Source: PALSA-505 sp036501145 (GTDB taxonomy: Bacteria; Actinomycetota; Actinomycetes; Streptosporangiales; Streptosporangiaceae). Taken from it: 64,000 nt of DNA. Positions within the stretch are counted from its first letter, which is position 1. Each line of letters begins with the position of its first letter. The translations under genes were made by a program, and so were the position numbers. Location of the stretch: positions 5,121 through 69,120 of the forward strand of contig DASYAV010000029.1 of NCBI GenBank assembly GCA_036501145.1. The letters are read 5' to 3'. The notes beneath the pieces are model-generated. The model did no database searches, was not told the origin of the DNA, and worked only from the letters and a program-made list of their open reading frames with translations. This document shows, piece by piece, positions 62,975 to 64,000 of the stretch.

Positions 62975-64000
62975 GTGGACGTCAACCGCCGCAATTTCCT
63001 CAAGGGCACCGCGGCCGGTGCAGCCGGCACCGCACTGGTCGGCGGCGTGCTGATCGGCGGCGCGCACGAAGACGCGAGCGCCGCAACGCAGGCCACCGAC
63101 GCCTCGGCCGAGCAAGCGTCGTACCCCTTCCACGGCGCGAACCAGTCCGGCATCATGACCCCGTTCGCCAAGCAGGCGGCCACCTGCGTGGCGGCCTTCA
63201 ATTCCACGGCGACGGACAAGGCGGCCCTGGCCGACCTGCTCCAGACGATCACCACCAGGGCGCGGTTCCTCACCGCCGGCGGTATCGCGCCCAACCTCGG
63301 CGTCAGCCAGCCGCCGTCCGACAGCGACGTGCTCGGCCCGGTGATCCCCGCCGACGGGCTGACCGCCACGCTGTCCGTGGGTTCGACGCTGTTTGACGAG
63401 CGCTACGGCCTGGCCGACCGCAAGCCGCTGAAGCTCCAGCCGCTGACCGCCTTCCCGAACGACTCGCCCGACCCCGCCTGGCTCCACGGCGACCTGCTCC
63501 TGCAGCTGAGCGCCAACCACCAGGACACGGTCCACCACGCGATCAGGGACATCACCAAGCACACGCGCGACGGCATGCAGCTGCGCTGGAAGATCGAGGG
63601 ATACAACTCGCCGCCGCGCCCGTCAGGCACGGGACGGAACCTGCTCGGGTTCAAGGACGGCACCGCGAACCCGACGGGTGCCCTGGCCGACAGCCTGATC
63701 TGGGTTGACGACGCAGCGGAGCCAGCCTGGGCGCAGGGCGGCTCCTACCTGGCGGTGCGGCTGATCCGGATGCTCGTGGAGTTCTGGGACCGCGTGTCCA
63801 TCAACGAGCAGGAGGACATGTTCGGCCGCCGCCGGGACACCGGTGCCCCCCTCGACGGCACGAGCGAGTTCGACACGCCCAACTACACGGCGGACCCGAA
63901 CGGGAACGTGATCGCCACCGACGCCCACATCCGCCTCGCCAACCCGCGCACGTCGGCGACCGCCGACCAGCGCCTCCTGCGCCGCTCCTACAACTACGAC
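62975..64000 (+). CDS. efeB: DyP-type peroxidase EfeB, N-terminal part
   Basis: 342 codons are visible; the gene runs off the window end with no stop. A Tat signal (NRRNFLKGTAAGAAGTALVG) shows export of the folded, heme-loaded protein. The DyP catalytic loop GFKDGTANPTG contains the key aspartate. The proximal heme histidine lies in TDAHIRLANPR. EfeB oxidises ferrous iron or takes iron from heme for the permease. It follows efeUO after 53 bases; GGAG precedes the GTG. Confidence 0.95.
   Translation, partial: MDVNRRNFLKGTAAGAAGTALVGGVLIGGAHEDASAATQATDASAEQASYPFHGANQSGIMTPFAKQAATCVAAFNSTATDKAALADLLQTITTRARFLTAGGIAPNLGVSQPPSDSDVLGPVIPADGLTATLSVGSTLFDERYGLADRKPLKLQPLTAFPNDSPDPAWLHGDLLLQLSANHQDTVHHAIRDITKHTRDGMQLRWKIEGYNSPPRPSGTGRNLLGFKDGTANPTGALADSLIWVDDAAEPAWAQGGSYLAVRLIRMLVEFWDRVSINEQEDMFGRRRDTGAPLDGTSEFDTPNYTADPNGNVIATDAHIRLANPRTSATADQRLLRRSYNYD

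Overview
The window is chromosomal DNA of a high-GC actinobacterium. It is GC-rich throughout, uses many GTG starts and several apparent leaderless starts, and carries N- or C-terminally extended ribosomal proteins. Conserved actinobacterial gene order includes groES-groEL with a histidine-rich GroEL tail, sigD-rsdA-guaB-guaB3, and trpS next to a D,D-carboxypeptidase. rpsD lies inside the alpha operon as a cysteine-containing form, which fits Streptosporangiales- or mycobacteria-like gene order better than Streptomyces. I cannot name a species. I saw no tRNA, rRNA, CRISPR array, insertion sequence or prophage.

Layout. 1-13 kb: the end of the S10 operon, then spc and alpha operons (rplP end, rpmC, rpsQ, rplN, rplX, rplE, rpsN type Z, rpsH, rplF, rplR, rpsE, rpmD, rplO, secY, adk, map, a DUF1707 membrane protein, infA, rpmJ, rpsM, rpsK, rpsD, rpoA, rplQ), closed by a strong terminator. 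13-28 kb: truA, rplM-rpsI behind a clear promoter, glmM, nnr, alr and the t6A genes tsaE, tsaB, rimI and tsaD, with two proline-rich single-pass membrane proteins and a decayed methyltransferase. 28-38 kb: groES-groEL under a CIRCE operator, a SigD-like sigma factor with its RsdA-like anti-sigma factor, guaB, guaB3, glpD and trpS, plus a second methyltransferase remnant. 38-48 kb: D,D-carboxypeptidase, a stand-alone acyl-CoA mutase large subunit, a glutamate-cysteine ligase family enzyme overlapping an M20 amidohydrolase, an ECF sigma factor with a membrane partner, a PH-domain protein, a GGCT-fold protein and an LpdA-type flavoprotein.

48-58 kb is the most accessory-looking part. It is mainly a leftward run of cell-envelope genes: a polytopic membrane protein with an internal duplication, a secreted protein, a two-domain histidine-bearing lipoprotein, a truncated zinc-finger anti-sigma gene and a membrane-anchored cupredoxin. 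Beyond a TetR/NmrA divergent pair and a hydrolase lies a complete sigma/anti-sigma pair, preceded by the 3' remnant of a second cupredoxin with an in-frame stop. The repeated cupredoxin/anti-sigma pattern suggests an old duplication that has partly decayed.

58-64 kb: a RecB/Cas4-like protein that keeps its four putative Fe-S cysteines but has lost its nuclease residues, a biotin-dependent acyl-CoA carboxylase alpha chain, and an iron-uptake operon. That operon is a fused EfeU-EfeO followed by the DyP peroxidase EfeB (cut by the window edge), under a near-perfect IdeR/DtxR box embedded in the promoter.
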